Assembly (NCBI RefSeq): GCF_008933155.1
Contig: NZ_WBVP01000009.1
Coordinates: forward strand, 62,001 to 126,000
Source of the DNA: Aliivibrio finisterrensis
Lineage (GTDB): Bacteria > Pseudomonadota > Gammaproteobacteria > Enterobacterales > Vibrionaceae
Length of the DNA stretch: 64,000 nt
Reading direction: 5' to 3'
Below the pieces are notes generated by a model that was given only the letters and a program-made list of their open reading frames with translations, ran no database searches and had not been told where the DNA came from. The position numbers and the translations under genes are program-made. How positions within the stretch are numbered: position 1 is the first letter of the stretch; each line of letters starts with the position of its first letter. This document shows positions 1 through 7,685 of this stretch, piece after piece.

Positions 1-504
1 GGTGATTTTGTAGCTACCTTTGATATTGCGTGGCTAAAGATCCCTGATTTTGTCTATGCCTTGTTCATTGGTGTATTCATTACCAACATTACTGAAGTGA
101 CTAAAGTTCATAAGATAGATACTGAGACCGTGGATATTTTGGGTACTGTCTCACTAGCTCTATTTTTAGCTATGGCATTAATGAGTCTAAAATTATGGAA
201 TATCTTTGATTTAGCCATTCCATTGTTAGTTATTCTGTCGGTTCAAACTGTTGTATTAGCATTGTTCTCATACTTTATTACGTTCCGTGCTATGGGCTCA
301 AACTACGATGCGGCTGTGATGGCAGGCGGACACTGTGGCTTTGGCTTAGGTGCAACGCCTACCGCGGTAATGAACATGGGATCATTAGTTTCTCGTTTTG
401 GCCCCTCTCCACAAGCATTTATGGTAGTGCCTATTGTAGGTGCGTTCTTTATCGATATTGTTAACCTAATCATATTGCAAACTTACATTAGCTTTATTGG
501 GTAA
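1..504 (+). CDS. gltS: Sodium/glutamate symporter GltS, C-terminal part (gene runs off the window start)
   Basis: Reading is open from base 1 in the frame ending at 504, so the 5' part lies outside the window. The 167 visible residues align end to end with the C-terminus of the complete GltS at 22459-23682, with about nine in ten residues identical, including the FRAMGSNYDAAVM segment, the GGHCGFGLGATPTAVMNM re-entrant loop and the LVSRFGPSPQAF stretch. GltS is an inner-membrane Na+-driven L-glutamate importer. Codon third positions differ widely between the two copies, so the duplication is old or the copies were acquired separately. A strong hairpin terminator follows. The family call is secure. 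Whether the N-terminal half is intact cannot be judged. Confidence 0.93.
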   Translation, partial: GDFVATFDIAWLKIPDFVYALFIGVFITNITEVTKVHKIDTETVDILGTVSLALFLAMALMSLKLWNIFDLAIPLLVILSVQTVVLALFSYFITFRAMGSNYDAAVMAGGHCGFGLGATPTAVMNMGSLVSRFGPSPQAFMVVPIVGAFFIDIVNLIILQTYISFIG

Positions 505-520
505 AAGTCATATCAATAGC

Positions 521-558
521 AAAAAGCCCGACAGTTCAGTTCACTATCGGGCTTTTAT
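521..558 (+). terminator. Rho-independent terminator after gltS copy 1
   Basis: The arms AAAGCCCGA and TCGGGCTTT flank a loop of about 15 nt and are followed by T-rich sequence. It lies 17 nt after the gltS stop codon. The rest of the gap to 783 shows no supported gene. Confidence 0.85.
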
Positions 559-783
559 ATTCTTCTATTTTAAATATCAATCAAAGTACTGTTGCCGAAT
601 ACTTACCAATTCATCAATGTTTTTAAGTCTATTCATATGAAGGGCTGTATGAATGTAATACTAGGGCATTAATCGGTTTTTCTGTTACAAGTGGCTATGT
701 CGCAACATTCAATGAGAAAAAGACAAAAACTGAGCTAAATAACAATGACGCATAAACTTATCGCTCAATAACAAAACACCAAG

Positions 784-1275
784 TTAATTTTTAATGCAGG
801 ACTTAAGCGTGCTTTCAAATTGAATAGACTGCTGAGTTATCACAGCGTTTAAAAAAGCATGCTCATTGATGGCATCGCTGATTAATACAATATCAGAAAC
901 GTACATTATCCCTTCACTAACTTGAGATAAACAAGCAGCAACAGGTTTCATGCCATCAAGCGCAACAAACAATTGATAATCATCGCATAGGTCCATTTGA
1001 GTTAAAAACTCTAATACTTCGTCATATTCGGCATCCCATTGACTGGCAACAGTTATTGCCCAACGAATCGTTAATCTATGCTCTGTCACCAATAGAACCG
1101 AGATGGTTTCAGGTAGTGTTTCTAATGATAATGTGTATTCTTCTGCCGCTTTCGCAGGTTGCTTTAAATAAACATCTCGTCCTTTCACACTTTCAGGAGT
1201 TGGAAAGTCAACATTAACTTGGTTCGATAACCAAGTCTGTTTTTGTTGAAAAAATGTTTCAGAATTAATAGTCAT
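784..1275 (-). CDS. Conserved hypothetical protein, possibly degenerate GNAT-like
   Basis: This 163-residue protein has no signal peptide or membrane segment, so it is probably cytosolic. I do not firmly recognise the family. The segment near residues 105-135 (ALDGMKPVAACLS...MYVSDIVLI) resembles the strands of GNAT acetyltransferases, where 'dGkpVA' leads into a strand before the acetyl-CoA loop. The expected R/Q-x-x-G-x-A loop is not obvious, so this is only a structural guess. An AGGTG ribosome site lies just upstream of the ATG. The gene follows the DUF3010 gene on the same strand, separated by a hairpin terminator whose U-tract abuts this ribosome site, so expression may depend on readthrough or on a promoter inside the upstream gene. 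Confidence 0.7.
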   Translation of the reverse strand: MTINSETFFQQKQTWLSNQVNVDFPTPESVKGRDVYLKQPAKAAEEYTLSLETLPETISVLLVTEHRLTIRWAITVASQWDAEYDEVLEFLTQMDLCDDYQLFVALDGMKPVAACLSQVSEGIMYVSDIVLISDAINEHAFLNAVITQQSIQFESTLKSCIKN

Positions 1276-1284
1276 AGCACCTAC

Positions 1285-1310
1285 AAAAAAGGATGGTCAC
1301 CCATCCTTTA
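1285..1310 (-). terminator. Hairpin terminator/attenuator between DUF3010 gene and the downstream gene
   Basis: On the minus strand the 9-bp arms AAAGGATGG and CCATCCTTT close a 4-nt loop and run into TTTTTT. It sits 13 nt after the DUF3010 stop codon. The next start codon is only about 10 nt beyond the T-run, which suggests attenuation rather than complete termination. Confidence 0.8.
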
Positions 1311-1322
1311 TATCATGAAATT

Positions 1323-1745
1323 TTAGAAGTTTAAGAAAGCGTAAGCAGCTTCATATGCTTCTTGTTGGTAACCTTTAAGGCCAATCTCTTTTACACGCAG
1401 CATTTCAGGCGCACGTTTAAGGCTTGCTTTTTGGTCTGCGGCAGTTAGTACTTCAACTTCAATCTCATCAATCAGTTGAATAGCAGCTTCTAATTTAAAG
1501 CCTACAGCACCACCTGCAAATTTACCCTTCATTAAACGCTCTTTAATAACAACCGTTTCAATTTGGTAATCTTGCATTAATTTTTTAAATTTAAACTGAA
1601 AATCACGGATTGATTCCGTTTTAGATGGCTCAGTAATATCAAATTTAGCAACACGACAGTCTGGTAGGTCAATCATGCCATCTGATTTATTTACTAAACA
1701 GATGATTGCTTCATTACCTTTAAGCTCTACGCCACATACTTTCAT
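1323..1745 (-). CDS. DUF3010 family protein
   Basis: This 140-residue cytosolic protein begins MKVCGVELKGNEAIICL, the signature opening of the DUF3010 family found in Vibrio, Shewanella and relatives. The N-terminal pattern (hydrophobic strand with an acidic residue, then a second strand ending in VVIKERLMKGKFAGG) resembles the RNase H-like fold of small resolvase/helicase-associated proteins. No catalytic acidic triad can be claimed with confidence. Length is typical for the family. The function is unknown. It is followed by a strong hairpin before the next gene. Confidence 0.85.
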   Translation of the reverse strand: MKVCGVELKGNEAIICLVNKSDGMIDLPDCRVAKFDITEPSKTESIRDFQFKFKKLMQDYQIETVVIKERLMKGKFAGGAVGFKLEAAIQLIDEIEVEVLTAADQKASLKRAPEMLRVKEIGLKGYQQEAYEAAYAFLNF

Positions 1746-1841
1746 TTTAAAAATCCTAACAATGTCTTGAACCTGTTGATTATAGGCTTATATTCAATAA
1801 ATAGATACGTTGAATCCAACAATAAAACAGCAAAGATAAAA

Positions 1842-1955
1842 CTACTGCCCCCAAATATTACAAAAATCAGGAACACATATTTGCTGTTGCGCAGCAGAGC
1901 TGCACCCACCCATTAAAGCAGCCATCATTAAAACGGCAATGATTTGTTTTTTCAC
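1842..1955 (-). CDS. Predicted 37-residue lipoprotein (small ORF, GTG start)
   Basis: Starting from GTG at 1955 the minus strand encodes MKKQIIAVLMMAALMGG followed by Cys18 and a short tail (SSAAQQQICVPDFCNIWGQ), ending in TAG at 1842. The N-terminus is a textbook type II signal peptide: two lysines, a hydrophobic run of about 12 residues, then Gly-Gly-Cys. The mature peptide would be only about 20 residues and holds two more cysteines (CVPDFC). The ribosome site is weak, and an upstream in-frame GTG at 1967 is possible. The gene is divergent from creA. The coding pattern and lipobox are direct observations. Expression is inferred. Confidence 0.55.
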   Translation of the reverse strand: MKKQIIAVLMMAALMGGCSSAAQQQICVPDFCNIWGQ

Positions 1956-2128
1956 AATACAATCCACACTTAAATTCTGTTAAACAGATACTAATACATT
2001 TTAGCGAATGAAACACTCAATAACGTTCTTCTCTATATTCAAATGAAAAACTATTTAAGAGAAGCGCTGCACTAAAAAATCATATTTAATGTTATAGTTA
2101 CTGTATCGCCCCTTTAGAGAATAACTTT

Positions 2129-2599
2129 ATGAAAAAATTACTGATCGCTTTAAGTATCTCAGGATTGCTGGCTGGTTGTTCAGACAACGAGGTTGGAGAC
2201 GTTTCGCTCGGTCTATTTACACTAAAAGACATCAAAATCTCAAACCTTGATGATGATAAAATTCCAGGTGTAACCTGTCATATTGCCTCAGTTGAAGCGA
2301 ATTTGAGCCTATCTGACCCAAGTGATAGCTCGATTTCGTGTCGTCAAACAGGCGAAATTACCCCCGAGATGATCGCTCAAATAGATAGAAGTAAATCAGG
2401 AGAGGTAGTATTTAAGCAATCTAAAAGTATTTTCTTCAAGTCAATGAAAGTTAGACGTATCTACGATGCTGAAAATCAAACTTTACTCTACTTGTCTTAC
2501 ACGACGAAAGAGACAGAAGGTAGTTTCAAACACAGCCTTTCGACGGTACCGCTGTGGGGAACTAAGGCTTACCAAAAGCCAGTAATTGCAACTCAGTAA
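2129..2599 (+). CDS. creA: CreA family protein (predicted lipoprotein)
   Basis: This 156-residue protein matches CreA almost along its whole length: GDVSLGLFTLKDIKI, IPGVTCHIASVEANLSL, SDSSISCRQTGEI, SKSIFFKSMKVRRIYDAENQTLLYLSY and FKHSLSTVPLW. It has a signal peptide with lipobox LLAGC (Cys17), so the mature protein is probably attached to a membrane facing the periplasm. Two further cysteines (in VTCHI and ISCRQ) may form a disulfide. The function of CreA is not established. Its name comes from its position beside creBCD in E. coli, and no two-component genes are next to it here. A short hairpin terminator separates it from the converging OmpA-like gene. Confidence 0.92.
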   Translation: MKKLLIALSISGLLAGCSDNEVGDVSLGLFTLKDIKISNLDDDKIPGVTCHIASVEANLSLSDPSDSSISCRQTGEITPEMIAQIDRSKSGEVVFKQSKSIFFKSMKVRRIYDAENQTLLYLSYTTKETEGSFKHSLSTVPLWGTKAYQKPVIATQ

Positions 2600-2611
2600 C
2601 CTAAATGCAAT

Positions 2612-2650
2612 CTGGATAGTGAGTCACTATCCAGTTTGAGTTCTGTTCTT
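2612..2650. terminator. Terminator between convergent creA and OmpA-like genes
   Basis: The perfect 10-bp arms CTGGATAGTG and CACTATCCAG have a 3-nt loop. On the plus strand they are followed by a T-rich run (TTTGAGTTCTGTTCTT). The position between converging stop codons suggests use in both directions. Confidence 0.7.
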
Positions 2651-2658
2651 ATATCTTC

Positions 2659-3285
2659 TTACCAATGAATCTTCAGAATAGTAATTTCGACACGTCGATT
2701 ACATTTACGGCCAAGCATCGTTTCATTATCACACAATGGAAGATACTCACCGAAACCACGAGAATAAAGCTGAGATGCATTTAATTTATTAGTTAATAAA
2801 TAACGACGAACTTCGTTTGAACGCATTTCTGACAGATCTTGATTGTTGATTGGACTACCAGTGACATCAGTATGCCCATCTAAAACCAATGCTAATTCAG
2901 GCTTTGTTGACATAACTGAAATTAGCTTATCTAATAAGTTAGTTGCTAGCGGCGTCAGTTTAGCTTTTGCACTAGAAAAATGTACTTTTTCTTGAATTGA
3001 AATAACCAGCTGTTCACCACTAACTTCATGATAAACAACACCTAAATCAGTTAATTGTTCAGACACTTTTCTCATGTCATCGTCTTTTAATTCACCATTT
3101 GGGCCGGTTAATGCTCGAGTAGCATCCGTCGTATGTTCCTGTTCTGTCGTTTCTGTATAAGGCTCTTCAAACATTGGGTATGGTGTGTCACTTTTTGTTT
3201 TTGGAGCTGTATCCAATAAATTGCTTCCATGTTGAACACAACCTACCAATAACAGTGTAGTGCATAACGATATAATTCTTAGCAT
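2659..3285 (-). CDS. OmpA-domain outer-membrane lipoprotein (Pal/OmpA C-like)
   Basis: The 208-residue protein has a signal peptide with lipobox LLVGC (Cys16), a low-complexity acidic/threonine linker (about residues 20-65) and an OmpA C-terminal peptidoglycan-binding domain from about residue 90 to 205. That domain shows the hallmark pattern VLDGHTDVTGS...NNQDLSEMRSNEVRRYL..., ending RGFGEYLPLC...RKCNRRVEI, with the diaminopimelate-contacting Asp and Arg positions present. A cysteine pair (DNET between LC and RKC) may form a disulfide near the C-terminus. It probably tethers the outer membrane to peptidoglycan. The domain call is firm. The physiological role is unknown. Confidence 0.88.
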   Translation of the reverse strand: MLRIISLCTTLLLVGCVQHGSNLLDTAPKTKSDTPYPMFEEPYTETTEQEHTTDATRALTGPNGELKDDDMRKVSEQLTDLGVVYHEVSGEQLVISIQEKVHFSSAKAKLTPLATNLLDKLISVMSTKPELALVLDGHTDVTGSPINNQDLSEMRSNEVRRYLLTNKLNASQLYSRGFGEYLPLCDNETMLGRKCNRRVEITILKIHW

Positions 3286-3492
3286 TATTAATCCGAGTTA
3301 TTATAATTTCTATCAACTGTATCGACCTATTAAGCGCATTCTTTATCTAAATCTTCATTTTTGTGATGTTAATTCCTGATTTTTGCTTCTAAATAGAACG
3401 AATTGAAGGCTAATTTCATCTCATGATATGAATAGAATTGACATTTCTTGTGGTCTGGTTACCATTTCTCTTTTATATGACGAGAAACTCAC

Positions 3493-3930
3493 ATGTCTGA
3501 AATTGAAAACACAAAAAAAGAAGCTATCGATTTAGAAACTATCTCTCCTGAACTTAAAAAAGTGATTGAGTTTGAAAACGTTCCTGAAGAAATGTGGCAC
3601 ATGCTTGTTTCTGTTCATGAAGTTGCTGAAATTGCGGTTCGTGAATCTTGGGATGAAATGCCTGCTAGTGCACAAAAAGTGCTAGATAACTTTGAACAGT
3701 TCCATGCTTTAGTCTCTCTAAGTCAAAGTTATGCGGGTTATGATTTCATGGCTGAGTTCGAAACTATCGAACTTCCTGAAAACATGGATGATGACGCAAA
3801 AGCAGAATATCGCTCTCAACTGCTTGACCAAGTGCTTCACAACTGTGTGAAAGATCTTGTTAAACAAATCAAAAAAGCACGTCGCGATCCAATCATGAAA
3901 CGTGAACTTGCTGAAATCTTCAAAAAATAA
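3493..3930 (+). CDS. DUF3069 family protein
   Basis: This 145-residue, acidic, mostly helical cytosolic protein has no signal peptide. The opening (ETISPELKKVIEF..VPEEMWHMLVSVHEVAEIAVRESWDEMPASAQKVLDNFEQFHALV) and the C-terminal lysine-rich helix agree with the DUF3069 family of Vibrionaceae and Shewanella. It is followed 47 bp later by the DUF2960 gene on the same strand, with a hairpin in the gap. Both converge on the viaA-ravA operon. The biochemical function is unknown. Confidence 0.8.
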   Translation: MSEIENTKKEAIDLETISPELKKVIEFENVPEEMWHMLVSVHEVAEIAVRESWDEMPASAQKVLDNFEQFHALVSLSQSYAGYDFMAEFETIELPENMDDDAKAEYRSQLLDQVLHNCVKDLVKQIKKARRDPIMKRELAEIFKK

Positions 3931-3939
3931 TTGATGATT

Positions 3940-3965
3940 ATGGATGGCAATATGCCATCCATTTT
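3940..3965 (+). terminator. Hairpin attenuator between DUF3069 and DUF2960 genes
   Basis: The perfect 10-bp arms ATGGATGGCA and TGCCATCCAT enclose ATA and are followed by TTTCG. The ribosome site GAGG of the next gene begins directly after it. This may be a partial terminator or an mRNA-stabilising stem, and the layout resembles that at 1285-1310. Confidence 0.6.
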
Positions 3966-3977
3966 CGAGGAATAATA

Positions 3978-4223
3978 ATGGCTCGTACCGTTCGCTACAC
4001 ATACAAATCTGAAACCAAAGAGATCCCTTTTTCATTTCGTGAGTTTCATGGTCCATTTGAAGCAGCTGCAGCTGCAGAAGGCATCGATATTTCTCAATTT
4101 GATACCATGCTAAAGCAAGTTGAGATGGCATCAAACAACCCAGGTGCGGTAAAAGATTTTCGCCATAGCTACTTTACTAAATTAGGTTTTAGCAAAGTTC
4201 GTTTTGTTAAAGATGGCGAATAA
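3978..4223 (+). CDS. DUF2960 family protein
   Basis: This 81-residue protein has the DUF2960 pattern: MARTVRYTYKSETKEIPFSFREFHGPFEAAAAAEGIDISQFDTM and a C-terminal FRHSYFTKLGFSKVRF. It is a small basic-acidic mixed protein with no membrane segment. The ATG is preceded by GAGG at good spacing. It probably shares a transcript with the DUF3069 gene upstream. The stop codon is only 9 bp from the converging viaA stop codon. The function is unknown. Confidence 0.85.
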   Translation: MARTVRYTYKSETKEIPFSFREFHGPFEAAAAAEGIDISQFDTMLKQVEMASNNPGAVKDFRHSYFTKLGFSKVRFVKDGE

Positions 4224-4232
4224 CGCTAAGCC

Positions 4233-5681
4233 TTAACGAATTTGCGTTAAACGACCTAGCATTGATGGATGATAAGACCATGTATGGTCAAACATCGCCA
4301 TTAATGCTGGATTACCGTATTTTGATAAACAAACGGCATGAAATCGATTCCGGTGCTGTTTTAAATCCTCTACCATTGCTGCAATATTATCTGATTGCGT
4401 TGGAGCAATAAAATCAGATAAAACCACTAAATCTGCGTTTTTATATTTATCACCATGCATCAATTCAATAGATTGTTCTAATACTGGCTCTAAATCTGTT
4501 CCACCATGGAATTTGTACGATAAAAAATCGGCAACTTCTCTTAAGCCATCTTGCTTGCTTAATTCATACGTGATTTGCTGGGTTGAGAATAAAACCACAT
4601 AACAATCTCGCTCTTCCGCTAATGCTATTTGCATCAAGCCATAAGCAAGGGCTTTAGCACATTGCTCAGGAAACCCACTCATTGAGCCTGAGGCATCAAC
4701 ACACACAACAAAAGGGCCTTTTTCAACTAATGCATCATTTGATGCTCTTGAATGAGCCGTAACTTTGCGTAACTTCCTATCAGCCCCTTCCATACGATAA
4801 TTCATCAGACGCTTATCAAGCAAATGCTGATAGAAAATCACTTCTAGCTCAGGGTGTGACAAAAATAAGGTTTCATTAGGCAGTAATCGACTAAGATCAT
4901 CCCCTTCTTGAATACCAATAATGTCATCAGTAACAAAATCACTTTTCTCTTCTACCACCTTAACTTCTTCAGCGGTAGCTTGAGAGCGATCATGATTTTG
5001 TGCTTCATTCGCCATACGACCCAGTTTTGACGCTATTTCTTGCAAGCCTTTATTCTTTTTAAGGAAGCGTGCATGCAACTTCATGATATCGACATTGGAC
5101 TTGGTTAATTTTGCTGAAGCCATATCCCACAGTTTACCAATATGGGCATCATCACCTTCCTCTGTTACTGATTCCATTGTTTTTAACGTTTCAATCCGCT
5201 GATATAAATCCGCCAGCAGTTTTTCTTTGTCTGCTTTAAGTTCGCTCAATTGAGCCTGTTTAATTGAATCAGACAAACTCTGATACCATCGCTCGCAAAA
5301 AAATCGTGGCAACATTGGGTTCATTAAGTTTTTATTATTGTTAATAAGCTCTTTTGCTTCGATATAAAATGAGGAATGCCACTGGAGCTTAGTCATAATA
5401 TCATCTACCTGACAATAGAATTCACTCTCACTCCAATGAATCACCTCTTGGTACAGCGCTAGCTCCTCTTGAATTCGCTCGGTCTCACACACTTTTGTCA
5501 TTTTGTGCTTAACCTTACCACGCCATTTCAAAATGTGATTTTTAATCGTAGGCTTAATATTAGGATTAGACTTTGCTGCAGTCAAAAACTGTGGTCTTGA
5601 TAATATTTCGGTAATGGATGAGTCAATCATTCCTGACTCAGCAACCATTAAAACCAAATTTAGCGCATCTGCACCTAACAT
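4233..5681 (-). CDS. viaA: ViaA, VWA-domain partner of the RavA ATPase
   Basis: The 482 residues equal the usual ViaA length. The C-terminal third is a von Willebrand factor A domain with the metal-ion site DASGSMS at residues 329-335, followed by the ViaA-type segments LAYGLMQIALAEERDCYVVLFSTQ and FHGGTDLEPVL. The N-terminal two thirds are helical and acidic. ViaA stimulates RavA, and the pair is linked in E. coli to respiratory complexes, Fe-S proteins and aminoglycoside sensitivity. The gene lies 32 bp downstream of ravA on the same strand with its own AAGGA site, so the two form an operon. Confidence 0.95.
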   Translation of the reverse strand: MLGADALNLVLMVAESGMIDSSITEILSRPQFLTAAKSNPNIKPTIKNHILKWRGKVKHKMTKVCETERIQEELALYQEVIHWSESEFYCQVDDIMTKLQWHSSFYIEAKELINNNKNLMNPMLPRFFCERWYQSLSDSIKQAQLSELKADKEKLLADLYQRIETLKTMESVTEEGDDAHIGKLWDMASAKLTKSNVDIMKLHARFLKKNKGLQEIASKLGRMANEAQNHDRSQATAEEVKVVEEKSDFVTDDIIGIQEGDDLSRLLPNETLFLSHPELEVIFYQHLLDKRLMNYRMEGADRKLRKVTAHSRASNDALVEKGPFVVCVDASGSMSGFPEQCAKALAYGLMQIALAEERDCYVVLFSTQQITYELSKQDGLREVADFLSYKFHGGTDLEPVLEQSIELMHGDKYKNADLVVLSDFIAPTQSDNIAAMVEDLKQHRNRFHAVCLSKYGNPALMAMFDHTWSYHPSMLGRLTQIR

Positions 5682-5713
5682 AAGTGTCCTTGTATTCTAA
5701 AAGAGATCATAGC

Positions 5714-7363
5714 CTATGAATAATAGTCGCTAAATTTCAACATGCGACGGCTTGACCCTTCAAATTGAGATTTACAGCTTTCAATACGCTGACCTAAAAG
5801 GTGTAAACTGTTTTCAATCACTGATGGTAAGCTCTCTTCAATGAAGTTATGAGGCAATGCAGAATGAAATTGAGCACGACTTTTTCTTAACTGGTGCTCT
5901 GCTTCATCTAAGTGCTGTTGGTTATGCGCTATTTTTTGTGTCCATTCATCAAACTGGCTTTGTGTTGGATCATTATGACCTACCATACCAACAAGAACAG
6001 AACGATTTGCGATATCTTTAATTACTAATCTGCAATCAGCATCCAATTCGAACGTTAAGCTGCACAAGTTTTGATTCTGGTTTACATAACCATATACCGT
6101 TGCTCTCCCTTCTTTCATCTGCTTAGCCAGCTCTTCAGGGTTAACATAAACCCAGCGACTGTCCCCTTTCTCACCTTCAGAGACAGACATGTTTGACTGA
6201 AGCATTATCAACTTAATCAACTGATGCGTATGACCCACGATGTATCGCTTGCCTTTGTTAAAATCAAATTCAAAGCTTTCTTTTTTCATCAGACGATTAC
6301 CCGCCGATTCAATATGAAGAGCGATGCCTTGTTCAACAAGAACCTGCGCTTCCATCTCAGCAATGTCACTTTGAATCATTTCAATATTCATAGAAACATT
6401 CTTTTGATCAAATGCCTTATCGGAAGCAAAGGTTCGAATACTTTCTCTTACTTGCTCTCGGTTTTCAGGGGTTGTCCACAAACAATCTTGAAGCAGCAAT
6501 AGATCCATTGGGTTGATTTCATCGCGCCCACTAAAAAATGCAGAAGCTTTCAATAATTTAACTGATTTTTTCCATCGACGATCCGATACGTACAATGAGT
6601 CATCATAAGACGCATTGTGTTTTTCAAGCATTGTTTTTAATTCAAATAATTTTTCAAATACCTCTTCAGATAAAGTAAGTCCATCGAACTCTCTTTGCCA
6701 TTGATGATATTCTTCATCGGTTACCACTAATGCCGGATCGATTTCTGTTTCTTGAATCGTGCCCGTCATCAACATAGATTTGAAATTATTTTTATTTTGA
6801 ATACGGTTTACAAACACACGAACAAGCATTCGGTCATATAGAGCATCCAGGCCACTGTCTTCATCTGGTAATTCATTTGAGGCTGAAATCAAAAGACGCA
6901 TTGGTACAGGGAGTATTTCATTGCCATTTTTAAAGGTTTTTTCATTAACCACAGTTAGCAATGTATTTAGAATTGCAGGACCGGCTTTCCAAATCTCATC
7001 TAAAAAGACAACTTGAGCCGTAGGTAAATACCCTTGAGTGAGTCGAACGTATTTTCCATTGTCTTTAAGTTCTTGAATCGATAATGGACCAAAAACTTCT
7101 TCTGGTGTCGAGAACCTTGTCATTAAATATTCAAAATAACTACTACTATCAAACGCTTTTATTAATCGTTTAGCAATTAAACTTTTTGCGATACCTGGTG
7201 GTCCAAGTAAAAATACACTCTCACCAGAAAGCGCTGCAAGTAGGCACAATCGCATTGTATCTTCTCTTTCATATACGCCGTCAGATAACGCCGTTGTCAG
7301 TTTTTGAATACGCTCTGATAACAACGCTCGCTCTGCACTGGTTCTTATTGAGTTACCTTGCAT
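5714..7363 (-). CDS. ravA: RavA, MoxR-family AAA+ ATPase
   Basis: This 549-residue protein carries an AAA+ module with Walker A GPPGIAKS (residues 54-61), Walker B VVFLDEIW (118-125), and sensor-type LISASNELP with the arginine-finger region (YDRMLVRVFV) after it. The C-terminal part contains the RavA LARA-type region and a coiled stretch. It is about 50 residues longer than E. coli RavA, as is usual in Vibrio. RavA forms hexamers and, with ViaA, acts as a chaperone for membrane respiratory enzymes. In E. coli it also binds the inducible lysine decarboxylase. A biodegradative decarboxylase (adiA) is encoded about 21 kb away. AAGGA precedes the ATG. Confidence 0.95.
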   Translation of the reverse strand: MQGNSIRTSAERALLSERIQKLTTALSDGVYEREDTMRLCLLAALSGESVFLLGPPGIAKSLIAKRLIKAFDSSSYFEYLMTRFSTPEEVFGPLSIQELKDNGKYVRLTQGYLPTAQVVFLDEIWKAGPAILNTLLTVVNEKTFKNGNEILPVPMRLLISASNELPDEDSGLDALYDRMLVRVFVNRIQNKNNFKSMLMTGTIQETEIDPALVVTDEEYHQWQREFDGLTLSEEVFEKLFELKTMLEKHNASYDDSLYVSDRRWKKSVKLLKASAFFSGRDEINPMDLLLLQDCLWTTPENREQVRESIRTFASDKAFDQKNVSMNIEMIQSDIAEMEAQVLVEQGIALHIESAGNRLMKKESFEFDFNKGKRYIVGHTHQLIKLIMLQSNMSVSEGEKGDSRWVYVNPEELAKQMKEGRATVYGYVNQNQNLCSLTFELDADCRLVIKDIANRSVLVGMVGHNDPTQSQFDEWTQKIAHNQQHLDEAEHQLRKSRAQFHSALPHNFIEESLPSVIENSLHLLGQRIESCKSQFEGSSRRMLKFSDYYS

Positions 7364-7685
7364 TACATTTCCTTACACTTCAGATATCACATTGCTCTTG
7401 AGTATAATGTAATTTTTAGTCTGTACCTAGTAGCCCTTTAGTGTAATTGACTGAAAAATAACCAAATCAACAAGCCATTTAGTCGTGATTGGGCATTTAA
7501 AGTGATTACCACCAGTGTATTTATTAAATACGATGGATGTTTAACTCTCTTAAATTGAAAGATCTCACTCTCATTATTTTCACATCTAGAAACACTATGT
7601 TATCTTGGCTTTAAAGTAAAATATAACAACAACATCGCCACAAATATCCTATATTCAGAGATAGTGGCTAATGCAAGGACGTAAC
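7364..7685. other. Divergent promoter region ravA / ltaE
   Basis: This 322-bp AT-rich gap separates divergently transcribed genes and must hold both promoters. I could not assign a -35/-10 pair or operator with confidence, and no coding sequence is supported. Confidence 0.5.

Noticed and set aside
3718-4134. 138-codon open frame on the minus strand opposite the DUF3069/DUF2960 genes
   Set aside because: It is antisense to two conserved families, has low-complexity Cys/Phe/His-rich composition and no ribosome site. It is a shadow frame.
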